This document shows positions 27,721-36,598 of a stretch of 64,000 nucleotides of DNA, piece after piece. The stretch comes from Bog-473 sp963744225 (GTDB lineage: Bacteria > Actinomycetota > Acidimicrobiia > Acidimicrobiales > RAAP-2). The DNA lies in NCBI GenBank assembly GCA_963744225.1, contig CAVUSV010000004.1:868001-932000 (forward strand). Direction: 5' to 3'. The notes beneath the pieces are model-generated. The model was not told the DNA's origin, made no database searches, and saw only the letters and a program-made list of their open reading frames with translations. The number at the start of each line of letters is the position of its first letter. Position 1 is the first letter of the stretch. A program made the translations under genes and the position numbers.

Positions 27721-27747
27721 CCCGGCGCCGAAATTTGGAGAGCCGGC

Positions 27748-29775
27748 TCACGGTGCAACGGCCCCCTCTATGGGAGTGCGGCGCCCGGGCACGATCAGGT
27801 GGTGGCGCCGGGCGAGGGCGTCGACCACCCAGTCGCGCAGGTCATAACACAGGCCCGCCAGCCCGCGGGGGAAGGCGATCAGCACAATGAGCACACCGAC
27901 CGCGGAGGGGAAGAGCTGCCAACTCGGGGGCAGATAGATGGTGCTGCCCTCGACGATCCCGGCGCCCAGGATTGCGCCCAGTGCCGACCCCAAGCCGCCG
28001 ACGGCGGTCGCGGTGAAGACGAGGAGGCTGACCGGCACGAGGAATGACGTTTCCTCGTACTGCTGGTTCACCACCAGGAGGAGGCAGCCGGACAACCCGG
28101 CGATGAAACCCGAGATGGCGAAGGCGGTGAGCTTGGCCCACAGGACACGCACGCCGTAGCCCGATGCCGCTCGCTGGTTGGCAGGCAGGGCGCGCAGGAC
28201 GCGGCCGGTCCGGCTGTGCCGCAGTCCGTGGACCGCGACCAACACGAGCACCAAGACCCCGAGGCAAAGCTCGAACGTCGACGACTGTGTCGTGATGGAC
28301 AGCCCGAACAGGTAGGGGACACCGAGCTGGCCCCGGGGGATCCAAGAGAATTCCGCGCGGACGAGCAGGTAACCCGACGCGGCCAGACTGAAAGCCAGCG
28401 TCGTCACCGCGGCGAACATGCCATCGAGCCGAAGGGTCGGGATGCCGACGACCACGGCCGCCGTGCCCGCGGCCGCGCCCGCGAGGACCAGCGCGAGGCT
28501 CAGGTCCCAGTGCCAGTCGAGGAGCGCCACGGCGCCGACGGCGGCCCCGATGCCGGCAAAGGACATCTGGCCCAGGCTGACCTGGCCCGACCATCCCGTC
28601 AGCACCACCACGGAGCAGCCGGCGATGGCCAGCACAACGAGCTCTGAGGCGCGGATGACCTCCCCCGGACCCATCCAGAGCGGCAGCGTGCAGGCGGCGG
28701 CGAAGGCGACCAGCGCGCCCACGGGGGTCCCGACCCGGACCTCGGTGAGGTCGCGGGCGGCGGCCGACAGGTCGCGGACGCTCCCTGCCAGCGACAGGGT
28801 CGACGCGGCCTCGCGGTCGCTCCGCTTGGCGAAGAGCTGGCGCACGACGATGGCCGCGAACACCACGGCGGCCAGGACGGCCAGCCCGAGGGCGGGGTTG
28901 GTCGGCTCGTCCCAGGCCACCCCCTGCTGGAGGACGCCCAGCGCCACGGCGGAGGCGGCGATGACCGGGAGCTCGGTGAAGTTGCCCAGGGCGAGCGCAG
29001 CCAGGGCCGTGACCAGCGCGGTCAGCCCGAACGTCGGGTCGAGCGGGAGGCCCAGGATCGTCGCCTGGAAGAAGATGCTCACGAAGGACAGGAGGCCGGC
29101 AACCACCCAGGTGGCCGACTGCAGGCGCCCCACCGGGATGCCGAGCATGGAGGCACGGTCACGCCGGTCGCCGACCGCCTGCACGGCGATCCCGATGTCG
29201 CTCCGAGTGAACCAGATCGACACACCGGCCAGGCAGGCCACGGACACGATGACGGCCACGAGGTCGTTGGCATCGAAGACGATCGGCGCGATGTGCCAGG
29301 TGAAGTGCCAGGGGAACGTCACCACTGCGCTGGCGATCGGCGTCTGGCCCCAGATCCGCGGAATCAAGAGGCTCACGACGACGAGGAGCTGGGAAAGCCC
29401 GATGGTCGCCACGGTCAAGATGAGACGAGGGGAGCGCCGGAACCTGCGGACAACGAGGATCTCGACGGTGGCGGTCAGGATGACGGAGCCGACCAGCCCG
29501 GTGGCCAGCCCGAGGAAGTAGTTGACGCCGGAGAAACTCACGAGGCCGACGGCCAGGACCGCAGGTGCCGTGCCGAGGTCGCCCTGGGCGAAGTTGATCA
29601 CTTTGTTCAGCCGGTACGTGAGGCCCAGCCCGACCGCCATCAGGGAGCCGAGGAGTCCGAGGACGAGCCCTTGGACCCAGACCCCGATCGGCACGGGAAA
29701 GAGGATGAGCTGGACGCCGAGCACCGCCGCCACGGAGACGACGGCGGTCACCGCCGTTGAGCTCGGCGCGGACAA
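27748..29775 (-). CDS. Fused branched-chain amino acid ABC permease (LivH-LivM)
   Basis: 675 residues with about 18 hydrophobic segments. The first half (~1-300) is LivH-like, with GLGLTYRLNKVINFAQGDLGT and DIGIAVQAVGDRRDRASMLG. The second half (~345-650) is LivM-like, with GWSGQVSLGQMSFAGIGAAV and RTGRVLRALPANQRAASGYG. Both halves thus carry their conserved loops, so one polypeptide can supply both permease subunits. The start is uncertain (TTG 29775, or CTG slightly upstream with GAAGGGA ahead of it). It begins the uptake operon and is divergent from the MacB-like ATPase gene. Confidence 0.88.
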   Translation of the reverse strand: MSAPSSTAVTAVVSVAAVLGVQLILFPVPIGVWVQGLVLGLLGSLMAVGLGLTYRLNKVINFAQGDLGTAPAVLAVGLVSFSGVNYFLGLATGLVGSVILTATVEILVVRRFRRSPRLILTVATIGLSQLLVVVSLLIPRIWGQTPIASAVVTFPWHFTWHIAPIVFDANDLVAVIVSVACLAGVSIWFTRSDIGIAVQAVGDRRDRASMLGIPVGRLQSATWVVAGLLSFVSIFFQATILGLPLDPTFGLTALVTALAALALGNFTELPVIAASAVALGVLQQGVAWDEPTNPALGLAVLAAVVFAAIVVRQLFAKRSDREAASTLSLAGSVRDLSAAARDLTEVRVGTPVGALVAFAAACTLPLWMGPGEVIRASELVVLAIAGCSVVVLTGWSGQVSLGQMSFAGIGAAVGAVALLDWHWDLSLALVLAGAAAGTAAVVVGIPTLRLDGMFAAVTTLAFSLAASGYLLVRAEFSWIPRGQLGVPYLFGLSITTQSSTFELCLGVLVLVLVAVHGLRHSRTGRVLRALPANQRAASGYGVRVLWAKLTAFAISGFIAGLSGCLLLVVNQQYEETSFLVPVSLLVFTATAVGGLGSALGAILGAGIVEGSTIYLPPSWQLFPSAVGVLIVLIAFPRGLAGLCYDLRDWVVDALARRHHLIVPGRRTPIEGAVAP

Positions 29776-29990
29776 CCGCAGACGCGCGCTCAGGGGCTCA
29801 GTCCCTTCTCATGGCGTCATGCTGCATGTGCGAACTCGCCCCCCCGGGTAGCTCACGTGCCGGTCCTGCTCGTGTCGGGCCTCAGGGTAGCGTTCGAGCC
29901 GTCGCGCCGCCTTGGGTCGCGGCGACAAGCTGGGACAGCGAGATGGGTCAGCGGTTGCCGCGTCCGTCTCCCATCGACGAATCGAGGACC

Positions 29991-30755
29991 GTGACGCTCA
30001 CCGACCACGCACCGGCCACCACCGGCCCGACCTCGCCGGCCGCACACGCCGTCGATCTGCACAAGACCTATGGGGCGGGCCAGGCCACGGTGCACGCCCT
30101 GGCGGGCATCACCGTCACGTTCGAGCGCGGCCGCTTCACCGCCGTCATGGGCCCGTCGGGCTCGGGCAAGTCGACGCTGATGCACTGCATGGCCGGCCTC
30201 GACCGTCCCACCTCGGGGCAGACCTACGTCGGCGACCTCGACATCGGCAGCCTCGACGACGCCGGCCTCACCCAGATGCGCCGCGACCGGGTCGGCTTCG
30301 TGTTCCAGTCGTTCAACCTCGTCCCGACGCTGACGGCGGCCGAGAACATCACCTTGCCGTCGGATCTTGCCGGCCGGAAGGTGGACAAGGAGTGGTTCGA
30401 CTACCTGGTGGCGCAGCTCGGCATCGCCGACCGGCTCACGCACCGGCCCACCGAGCTGTCGGGGGGCCAGCAACAGCGGTGCGCGTGCGCCCGAGCACTC
30501 ATCAACCGGCCCGATCTTGTTTTTGCGGACGAGCCCACGGGGAACCTCGATTCCAACTCCTCGGCGGAGATGCTGACGTTCCTGCGCCGGTCGGTCAGCG
30601 AGTTCGGTCAGTCCATTGTCATGGTCACCCACGACCCCCGTGGGGCGGCCTACGCCGACCGGGTGATCTTCCTTGCCGACGGCCTCGTGGTCGACGAGCT
30701 CGTTGGGCCGACAGCGGACTCGGTGCTGGAGCGGATGCGGACGCTGGGGACCTGA
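29991..30755 (+). CDS. MacB/LolD-type ABC transporter ATP-binding protein
   Basis: 254 residues from GTG 29991 with GAGGA four bases upstream; ATG 29943 is an in-frame alternative with a weaker ribosome site. Walker A is MGPSGSGKSTL, the Q-loop FVFQSFNLVPTLTAAEN, the signature LSGGQQQRCACARAL and Walker B LVFADEPTGNLDSN. It pairs with the large FtsX-type permease that begins one base after its stop. The family exports lipids, peptides or antibiotics or acts mechanically on the envelope; substrate unknown. Confidence 0.92.
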   Translation: MTLTDHAPATTGPTSPAAHAVDLHKTYGAGQATVHALAGITVTFERGRFTAVMGPSGSGKSTLMHCMAGLDRPTSGQTYVGDLDIGSLDDAGLTQMRRDRVGFVFQSFNLVPTLTAAENITLPSDLAGRKVDKEWFDYLVAQLGIADRLTHRPTELSGGQQQRCACARALINRPDLVFADEPTGNLDSNSSAEMLTFLRRSVSEFGQSIVMVTHDPRGAAYADRVIFLADGLVVDELVGPTADSVLERMRTLGT

Positions 30756-30756
30756 C

Positions 30757-33276
30757 ATGTGGAAGGTGACCATCAAGGGGCTGCTCGCGCACAAGCTCCG
30801 ACTGGCGCTGACGGCGTTGGCCATCGTGCTCGGCGTCACCTTCATCGCGGGCACCTTCGTGCTCACGGACACGCTGCACAACACGTTCAACACGCTCTTC
30901 AGCAACATCTACCAGAACGTCGACTTCCAGGTGCGTGGCGCCGCCCAGTTCGGAAGCGGCGGCACGGCCACCCGTAACCCGATTCCCGAGTCGATCCTCA
31001 CCACCGTGCGCGGCGTTCCTGGCGTCGAGGCGGCCGAGGGGTCTGTCACCGGCTACGCCCAGTACATCTCGCCCGATGGGAAGGCGATCACCACGGGGGG
31101 CGCACCCACGCTCGGGATCACCTTCGACCCCAACCAGCAGATCTCTGCGCTTCGGTTGACGCAGGGCACGGCGCCCACGACGTCGTCCGACGTCGTGATG
31201 GACCTCGGCACGGCGCAGAAGTACCACTTCTCCGTCGGGCAGCACGTCCGCATTCTGTTGAAAGGCCCAACGAGGACCTTCACGATCACGGGTCTGGCTC
31301 GCTTCGGTACCGCCAACAATCTGGCGGGCGCCACGCTGGCCGGATTCAATATCCCGACCGCCCAGAAGCTGCTGGGTCAGGTGGGCAAGTTCGACAACAT
31401 CAACATCGTGAGTCAACCAGGAGCGAACAAGGCAGTCGTCCAGCGTGACATCGCGCACGTCCTGCCGCAGGGCGTCGAGGTGGTGACCGGTCAGACGGTC
31501 ATCGAGGAGCAGACGAGTGCTGTCAGCCAGGCGTTGGGCTTTTTCAACACCGCCTTGCTCGTCTTCGGCTTCATCGCGCTCTTCGTCGGCGGCTTCACCA
31601 TCTTGAACACATTCTCGATCACGGTCGGCCAGCGCACGAGGGAACTCGCCCTGCTGCGCATCGTCGGTGCGAGCCGGCGCCAGGTTTTCCGTTCGGTGCT
31701 GGCAGAGGCGGCGATCGTCGGCCTGGTGTCGTCGTTGATCGGCCTCGGCCTCGGGGTGCTGGCTGCCCTGGGACTCGAGGCGCTCCTGAGCGGGTTCGGC
31801 GTGACCCTGCCCTCGGGACCCCTGGTGTTCCAGACGCGGACCGTGATCGTGTGCCTGGTGGTGGGTGTCGGCGTGACGGTGGTCGCGGCCATCAGCCCGG
31901 CGCGGCGGGCCGTGCGGATTCCGCCGGTGGCCGCCGTCTCTGCTCAGCTGTCCGAGGGCGACATCCCGTTGCGCCGGCGCTTCACCCGTGGCGGCATCAT
32001 CACCGTGCTGGGCATCCTCGCCCTCGCCTTCGGACTCACGAAGCCGGCCATTCAGCTGGTCGGCCTCGGAGCCGTGGGGATCTTCGTCGGAGTCGCCCTC
32101 TTGGCCCCGGCGGTGGCACGGCCGATGGCCGGCTTCATCGGGCGCCCTCTCGCCCGACTGCTCGGCGTGTCCGGCCGGCTCGGCCGGGAGAACTCCATGC
32201 GGAGCCCTCGCCGCACCGCGCAGACGGCGTCGGCGCTTATGGTCGGCCTGGCCTTGGTCTCGGCGATCGCGGTGTTCGGCGCCTCGCTGTCACGGTCTGC
32301 GACGAGCAGCGTGCGCAACGCGATCAGCGCCGACCTCATTGTCACCGTGCCCAACAATGCGCAGGTCGGGTTCAGCAACGCAGTGGCGCCAACGGCGGCG
32401 GCGGTCCCCGGGGTCACCGCCTCATCGAGCGTCTACCAGGACCAGTTCGAGCTCAAGCGATCGCTGGAGAAGCTCACCGCTGTGTCGACGCGCCAGCTGT
32501 CCCAGACGGTGATCCTCAACATGACCTCAGGTACGGCGGCCGCCTTGGCCGCCGGACAGCTGTTGGTCGACACGACGACGGCCAGCTCCAAGAACCTCAC
32601 GGTCGGGGATGTCGTGCCCGTGAGGTTCGCCAAGACGGGGAGCTCGACGATGCGCGTCGGCGGCATCTTCAAGGCCAATGCGCTGATCGGGAAATACCTG
32701 GTCGGTGACGGCTTCTTCCTCACCCACTTCGACAATCCGCTGCCGGTTGCGGTGCTCCTCAGGACGGACGGGAACGCAGGCGTGGACCAGAGCGTGAAGC
32801 ACGCGCTGGCCGGCTACCCCAACCTGAAAATTCAGACCCGGGCCGAGTTCGAGCAATCACAGCAGGCCCAGGTGAACCAATTGTTGGGCCTGGTCTACGC
32901 CTTGCTGGGCCTGGCCGTCATCATCGCCCTGATCGGAATCGTGAACACCCTGATGCTGTCGGTCTTCGAGCGGACGCACGAAATTGGCCTGCTGCGTGCT
33001 GTCGGTATGAAGCGCCGACAGATCCGGGCCATGATCCGATCCGAGTCGGTGATCCTGGCGGTCTTCGGAGCGGTCATCGGCATCATCGTCGGAACGGCGC
33101 TGGGCATTGCGCTGGCGTGGTCGCTCCGGACACAGGGCATCACTGACACGGTGGTGCCGTTCTCGAACCTCGTGATCTTTCTCATCCTGGCCGCCGTGCT
33201 CGGCCTCATCGCGGCCGGTTGGCCAGCCCGGCGGGCGGCGAAGCTCGACGTCCTGGCAGCCATCGCGGCTGACTGA
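30757..33276 (+). CDS. FtsX-like ABC transporter permease
   Basis: 839 residues, starting MWKVTIKGLLAHKLRLALTA. It has the layout of an eight-helix MacB/FtsX permease: an N-terminal helix, an extracytoplasmic domain (residues ~45-250), a central FtsX domain (VGQRTRELALLRIVGASRRQ), a second extracytoplasmic domain and a final FtsX domain (ERTHEIGLLRAVGMKRRQIR). The duplicated ELALLRxVGxxRRQ coupling loops contact the partner ATPase encoded just upstream. No adaptor protein gene is present. Confidence 0.92.
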   Translation: MWKVTIKGLLAHKLRLALTALAIVLGVTFIAGTFVLTDTLHNTFNTLFSNIYQNVDFQVRGAAQFGSGGTATRNPIPESILTTVRGVPGVEAAEGSVTGYAQYISPDGKAITTGGAPTLGITFDPNQQISALRLTQGTAPTTSSDVVMDLGTAQKYHFSVGQHVRILLKGPTRTFTITGLARFGTANNLAGATLAGFNIPTAQKLLGQVGKFDNINIVSQPGANKAVVQRDIAHVLPQGVEVVTGQTVIEEQTSAVSQALGFFNTALLVFGFIALFVGGFTILNTFSITVGQRTRELALLRIVGASRRQVFRSVLAEAAIVGLVSSLIGLGLGVLAALGLEALLSGFGVTLPSGPLVFQTRTVIVCLVVGVGVTVVAAISPARRAVRIPPVAAVSAQLSEGDIPLRRRFTRGGIITVLGILALAFGLTKPAIQLVGLGAVGIFVGVALLAPAVARPMAGFIGRPLARLLGVSGRLGRENSMRSPRRTAQTASALMVGLALVSAIAVFGASLSRSATSSVRNAISADLIVTVPNNAQVGFSNAVAPTAAAVPGVTASSSVYQDQFELKRSLEKLTAVSTRQLSQTVILNMTSGTAAALAAGQLLVDTTTASSKNLTVGDVVPVRFAKTGSSTMRVGGIFKANALIGKYLVGDGFFLTHFDNPLPVAVLLRTDGNAGVDQSVKHALAGYPNLKIQTRAEFEQSQQAQVNQLLGLVYALLGLAVIIALIGIVNTLMLSVFERTHEIGLLRAVGMKRRQIRAMIRSESVILAVFGAVIGIIVGTALGIALAWSLRTQGITDTVVPFSNLVIFLILAAVLGLIAAGWPARRAAKLDVLAAIAAD

Positions 33277-33282
33277 ACGCGA

Positions 33283-33299
33283 GGATCAGTGGCTGATCC
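33283..33299. terminator. Small hairpin between convergent genes
   Basis: GGATCAG-TGG-CTGATCC is a perfect 7-base inverted repeat just beyond the FtsX-type permease, overlapping the last codons and stop of the small minus-strand gene. It could end either transcript, but the loop is tight and no T tract follows. Confidence 0.3.
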
Positions 33300-33537
33300 G
33301 CCAGCGGATGGTGACGCGCTCGTACGGCCTGTCCGCCACCACGGAGACGATCTTGCGCAGCTGGGGGTCGAGGTCTTCCACGGTCTCGCAGCGCGACCAG
33401 GCGTAGACGTCCACGAAGAGGACGTTGCCCCAGCCGTGGGTGGCGACCGTGTGTGCAACTCTGAGTCTGTCGTCGTCGCTCGTGGTGTCCTGGACGGCAC
33501 GACGAACCGCGTGCTGCAACGCCGTGTCCGCTGTCAC
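33286..33537 (-). CDS. Small hypothetical protein
   Basis: 83 residues from GTG 33537, with GAGG about nine bases upstream. The composition looks protein-like: a helical N-terminus (DTALQHAVRRAVQDTTSDDD), a hydrophobic core (NVLFVDVYAWSRC) and strands at the end (ERVTIRWRI). I do not recognise the family and see no motif or membrane helix. It converges on the ABC permease and is divergent from the TauD-like gene. Confidence 0.45.
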   Translation of the reverse strand: MTADTALQHAVRRAVQDTTSDDDRLRVAHTVATHGWGNVLFVDVYAWSRCETVEDLDPQLRKIVSVVADRPYERVTIRWRISH

Positions 33538-33651
33538 CGGTGTCCCACCTCGTCAGTATAGGGAGGAGCTCATTCGAGACTTGTTTGCTTCGTCTCGGCA
33601 TGCTGCATCCGACCACGGCGACGCCGGACGAGGGTTCGGTAGAGTACCGAG

Positions 33652-34593
33652 ATGGCGACGACGCACGCCGCACGAGGACGAGGCTCGTTTCGTCTTCCGG
33701 GCTATCCGATTGCGGTCGGGCCGTTCACCCATGTGGCGCAGGAGCGGGACCGCTTGGCCTCGCTCCAGTGGCGCACCCTCGACGCCCACCAGGTCGGTGC
33801 GACGGTGGGGGCGGAGATCTCCGGGGTGGACCTCACCGCCGAATTGTCGGACGACGTCGTCGCCGAGCTGCGCCAGGCGCTCTCCGACTACAAGGTTCTC
33901 TTCTTCCGCAACCAGCCGCTGACGCCGCAGCAGCACGTCGCGTTCGCGCGCCGGTTCGGTGACCTCGAGGTCCACCCGTTCCTGCCCTCGAACACGGGGG
34001 AGCCCGAGCTGGTCCGGTTCGACAAGACGGCGGAGGCCAGCGGGTACGAGAACTCCTGGCACCACGACGTGACGTGGCGCGACTGCCCGTCCATGGGCGC
34101 CGTCCTGCACGCGCGCTCGGTGCCCGACCACGGCGGCGACACCCTCTTTGCAGACATGTATGCCGCCTACGACGCCTTGGACGAGGACACGAAAGAGGAG
34201 ATCGACGGTCTCGTCGCGGTGCACGACTTCACGCAGACCTTCGGGCACTCCATGAGCGCAGAGGAACGCAGCGCGGCTCAGGAACGGTTCCCTCCGGTCC
34301 GCCACCCCGTCGTCTGCACGCACCCCGCGACCGGAAAGCTGCACCTCTACGTCAACCGCCCCTTTGTCAGCCATATCGAGGGGCTCGACCGGGAGAGGAG
34401 CGTCGAGTTGCTCGACCGGCTGTGTCGCCAGGCCGACGCCCCCGAGCACCAGTGCCGGTTCACCTGGACGACCGACGCGGTGGCGTTCTGGGACAACCGC
34501 GCCGTCCAGCACTATGCCTCGAGCGACTACTGGCCCCAGCGCCGCTCAATGGAGCGGGCGTCGATCATCGGGACCCGACCCGTCCGAACCTGA
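33652..34593 (+). CDS. TauD/TfdA-family alpha-ketoglutarate-dependent dioxygenase
   Basis: 313 residues. The iron ligands are H137 and D139 in SWHHDVTW (HxD) and the distal H287 in WDNRAVQHYA. The 2-oxoglutarate-binding arginine would lie in the C-terminal WPQRRSMER segment. TLFADMYAAYDAL and HPATGKLHLYVNRPF are also typical. Members oxidise taurine, phenoxyacetates, alkyl sulfates and related small molecules; the substrate cannot be set here. It converges on the LLM oxidoreductase gene. Confidence 0.92.
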   Translation: MATTHAARGRGSFRLPGYPIAVGPFTHVAQERDRLASLQWRTLDAHQVGATVGAEISGVDLTAELSDDVVAELRQALSDYKVLFFRNQPLTPQQHVAFARRFGDLEVHPFLPSNTGEPELVRFDKTAEASGYENSWHHDVTWRDCPSMGAVLHARSVPDHGGDTLFADMYAAYDALDEDTKEEIDGLVAVHDFTQTFGHSMSAEERSAAQERFPPVRHPVVCTHPATGKLHLYVNRPFVSHIEGLDRERSVELLDRLCRQADAPEHQCRFTWTTDAVAFWDNRAVQHYASSDYWPQRRSMERASIIGTRPVRT

Positions 34594-34598
34594 ACGCA

Positions 34599-34635
34599 GC
34601 CTCGCTCGCTAGCGGGCCGGCGTCGCGAGGGAGGC
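34599..34635. terminator. Hairpin between convergent TauD-like and LLM genes
   Basis: GCCTCGCTCGC (34599-34609) and GCGAGGGAGGC (34625-34635) can pair at 10 of 11 positions around a 15-base loop. The right arm lies in the last codons of the LLM gene, whose stop is at 34609. It fits a terminator for the plus-strand dioxygenase gene. Confidence 0.35.
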
Positions 34636-35574
34636 GGCGGCTTCGAGATAGGGCCAGGCGAGGTCGGGTGGGAGGCCGCCGACCAGCGGCTGGAGGTTCA
34701 GGGGGAACCCGGTGCGCGTCAGCGCACGGGCCTCCGCCGGCGTGACGATCTGGTAGGCGCCCTTCTCAGCGGCGAGCTCGGCGACGCTCGAGGCCCGGGA
34801 GATCGACGCGGTCCCGTTGCGGCCAGCGTTCCAGGCGGCATAGCTGCTGGCGTCTGACAGGAGGTAGGAGCCGATCTCCGTCCAGGCCCGCTCGGGATCG
34901 TCGGCGACAAAGACGGTGAGTGGCGCGTCAGCCGGAGGAAAGAAGCAGCCCGGCGCGGTGTCACCTCCCTCCTGTCGGTAGGCCGCCTCTAAGGAGGAGT
35001 CGTGCGTCTCGGCCATGAACAGAAGGCCGAGCCGCCCGGCCCGTCGCGCGGCGGCTTCCGTTCCGCCGCCGTAGGCGAGCAGAGGGCCCCCAGGCGTGAA
35101 GGGCAGCGGCGTCACCTTGACCGACCGGCCGCCCATGGTGACCACCTCTCCCGCCCACAACCGTTGCAGGACACCGATCCGCTCCTCGACGAGGGCGGCA
35201 CGGGTGCGACGGTCGACGCCGAACAAGTCGAACTCCTCGGGTCGATACCCGATGCCGACGACGTAGGACACACGACCCTTGCTGATCAGGTCGACGACCG
35301 CGAGGTCCTCGGCGAGCTTGACTGGTTCGTAGACCGCCAGGAGCAGCGCGCCCACGGTGATCGGGAGCTGCGTGGTCCGCGCTGCGATGGCGGCGGCGAG
35401 GGGCACCGGTGAGGGCAGGTATCCGTCGTCAACGCCATGGTGCTGGCTGAGGATCGTCGCGACGCCGCCGCGGTCCTCGGCCCACGCCGACATCTCAATG
35501 GCCGCCTCGTAGAGCGCGGCCCGGGCGGCCGCATCTTCCGCACGTGACCGCATGGCGAAGCGCATGGTGAACAC
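34609..35574 (-). CDS. LLM-class flavin/F420-dependent oxidoreductase
   Basis: 321 residues. ILSQHHGVDDGYLPSPVPLA, ISKGRVSYVVGIGYRPEEFDLFG and LLAYGGGTEAAARRAGRLG are hallmarks of the luciferase-like monooxygenase superfamily, a TIM barrel binding FMN or F420. The GTG at 35574 begins VFTMRF; ATG 35565 is an alternative. Actinobacteria carry many such proteins acting on lipids, xenobiotics or secondary metabolites. It is transcribed toward the TauD-like gene and is next to a membrane protein gene on the same strand. Confidence 0.9.
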   Translation of the reverse strand: MFTMRFAMRSRAEDAAARAALYEAAIEMSAWAEDRGGVATILSQHHGVDDGYLPSPVPLAAAIAARTTQLPITVGALLLAVYEPVKLAEDLAVVDLISKGRVSYVVGIGYRPEEFDLFGVDRRTRAALVEERIGVLQRLWAGEVVTMGGRSVKVTPLPFTPGGPLLAYGGGTEAAARRAGRLGLLFMAETHDSSLEAAYRQEGGDTAPGCFFPPADAPLTVFVADDPERAWTEIGSYLLSDASSYAAWNAGRNGTASISRASSVAELAAEKGAYQIVTPAEARALTRTGFPLNLQPLVGGLPPDLAWPYLEAAASLATPAR

Positions 35575-35666
35575 GCCGACACGTAAACACAGCGGGACCC
35601 CTCAATCAATCGGCGCCCGTTCACTGTGCACGGCGCTCCGGAGGCGCCCCCACGCCGAGGGCCGGC

Positions 35667-36365
35667 CTACGGCGCCGCGCCCTCCTCAGCCGTCTGCCGG
35701 CGCGCCCGCAGCGCGGTCGGCCCGATCGACGAGTGGGCCATGACGATGTAGGCGGACGCCAGCATCACGTAGACGAGGTCCAAGAGGATGGCCAGGGTGC
35801 CGCTGCGGTCCGAACCGAAACTCCCGAACACACCGGGGGCGATCAAGGCAAACAGCAAATAGACCGCGATACCGAGGGAGAAGATGACTTGGAGGAAGTA
35901 GACGAAGCCGACGACAGCGCCGTACGAGTGCATGACCCGCAGGTTGGGGCCCACGATCGATCCGTCGCCGCGAGCGGTCTCGACCCCCCTCCCCAGATGG
36001 AGGACCAGGGCGGCACCGGCCAGGACGACGAGGAGCGCCCCGATCACGACCTCGCGGGCGAGGGAGTTCGTCACCGGAGAGACATGGGGGGCAATCACCG
36101 AGACGAGCGAGGTGACGATGAGCACCGACCCGGCAAACGTCAACTGGAGCGTGATGAAGCTCATCCCGAACAGGTAGACGCTCTGTGGCCGCAGGCCCCG
36201 CGGGTCCGGCTCGGCACGATTCGCAACGATGAGGATGATCGGGATCAACAGGACCGCCGAGAACAGCGCGATCGCCACGGCGATGACGGCGAAGATGCCC
36301 CCGGTGAAGCCTGCGAGATGACTCGGAATCGTCGTCCCCGCGAGATGACTCGGAATCGTGGTCAT
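35667..36365 (-). CDS. Six-helix membrane protein of unknown function with tandem N-terminal repeat
   Basis: 232 residues with about six hydrophobic segments (GIFAVIAVAIALFSAVLLIP; YLFGMSFITLQLTFAGSVLI; VIGALLVVLAGAALVLHLG; VVGFVYFLQVIFSLGIAVYL and two more). ATG 36365 is the natural start. The N-terminus consists of TTIPSHLAG twice in tandem, an in-frame 27-base duplication. No family was recognised. It stands alone and is divergent from the Tat amidohydrolase, with 233 bases between. Confidence 0.7.
   Translation of the reverse strand: MTTIPSHLAGTTIPSHLAGFTGGIFAVIAVAIALFSAVLLIPIILIVANRAEPDPRGLRPQSVYLFGMSFITLQLTFAGSVLIVTSLVSVIAPHVSPVTNSLAREVVIGALLVVLAGAALVLHLGRGVETARGDGSIVGPNLRVMHSYGAVVGFVYFLQVIFSLGIAVYLLFALIAPGVFGSFGSDRSGTLAILLDLVYVMLASAYIVMAHSSIGPTALRARRQTAEEGAAP
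36311..36362. repeat. 27-base tandem direct repeat
   Basis: The sequence GCGAGATGACTCGGAATCGT occurs twice with a 27-base period at the start of the six-helix membrane protein gene, encoding (T)TIPSHLAG twice. The copies are nearly identical, which suggests a recent duplication. Confidence 0.8.
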
Positions 36366-36598
36366 GGCCACCCCCAGATGTCCACGCCCCCCCGGGCGTT
36401 GCCTGGCACGGTAGGCCGTGCAAAGCCCGACGTGGCGGATGCCCGACCAGGGCGGTCCGGAAGGGGGAGCCAGAGGGACCCCACGCCGTTCCTCGGTGGC
36501 ACGTGCGCGGTGCCGCCGCTCGTCAGGACGTGAGCGCCGTCGCACAAACCCGGGTCGCGTCCAGCGCCGCCGCGCCAGCGGTCGTATCGTTCCCGGAC

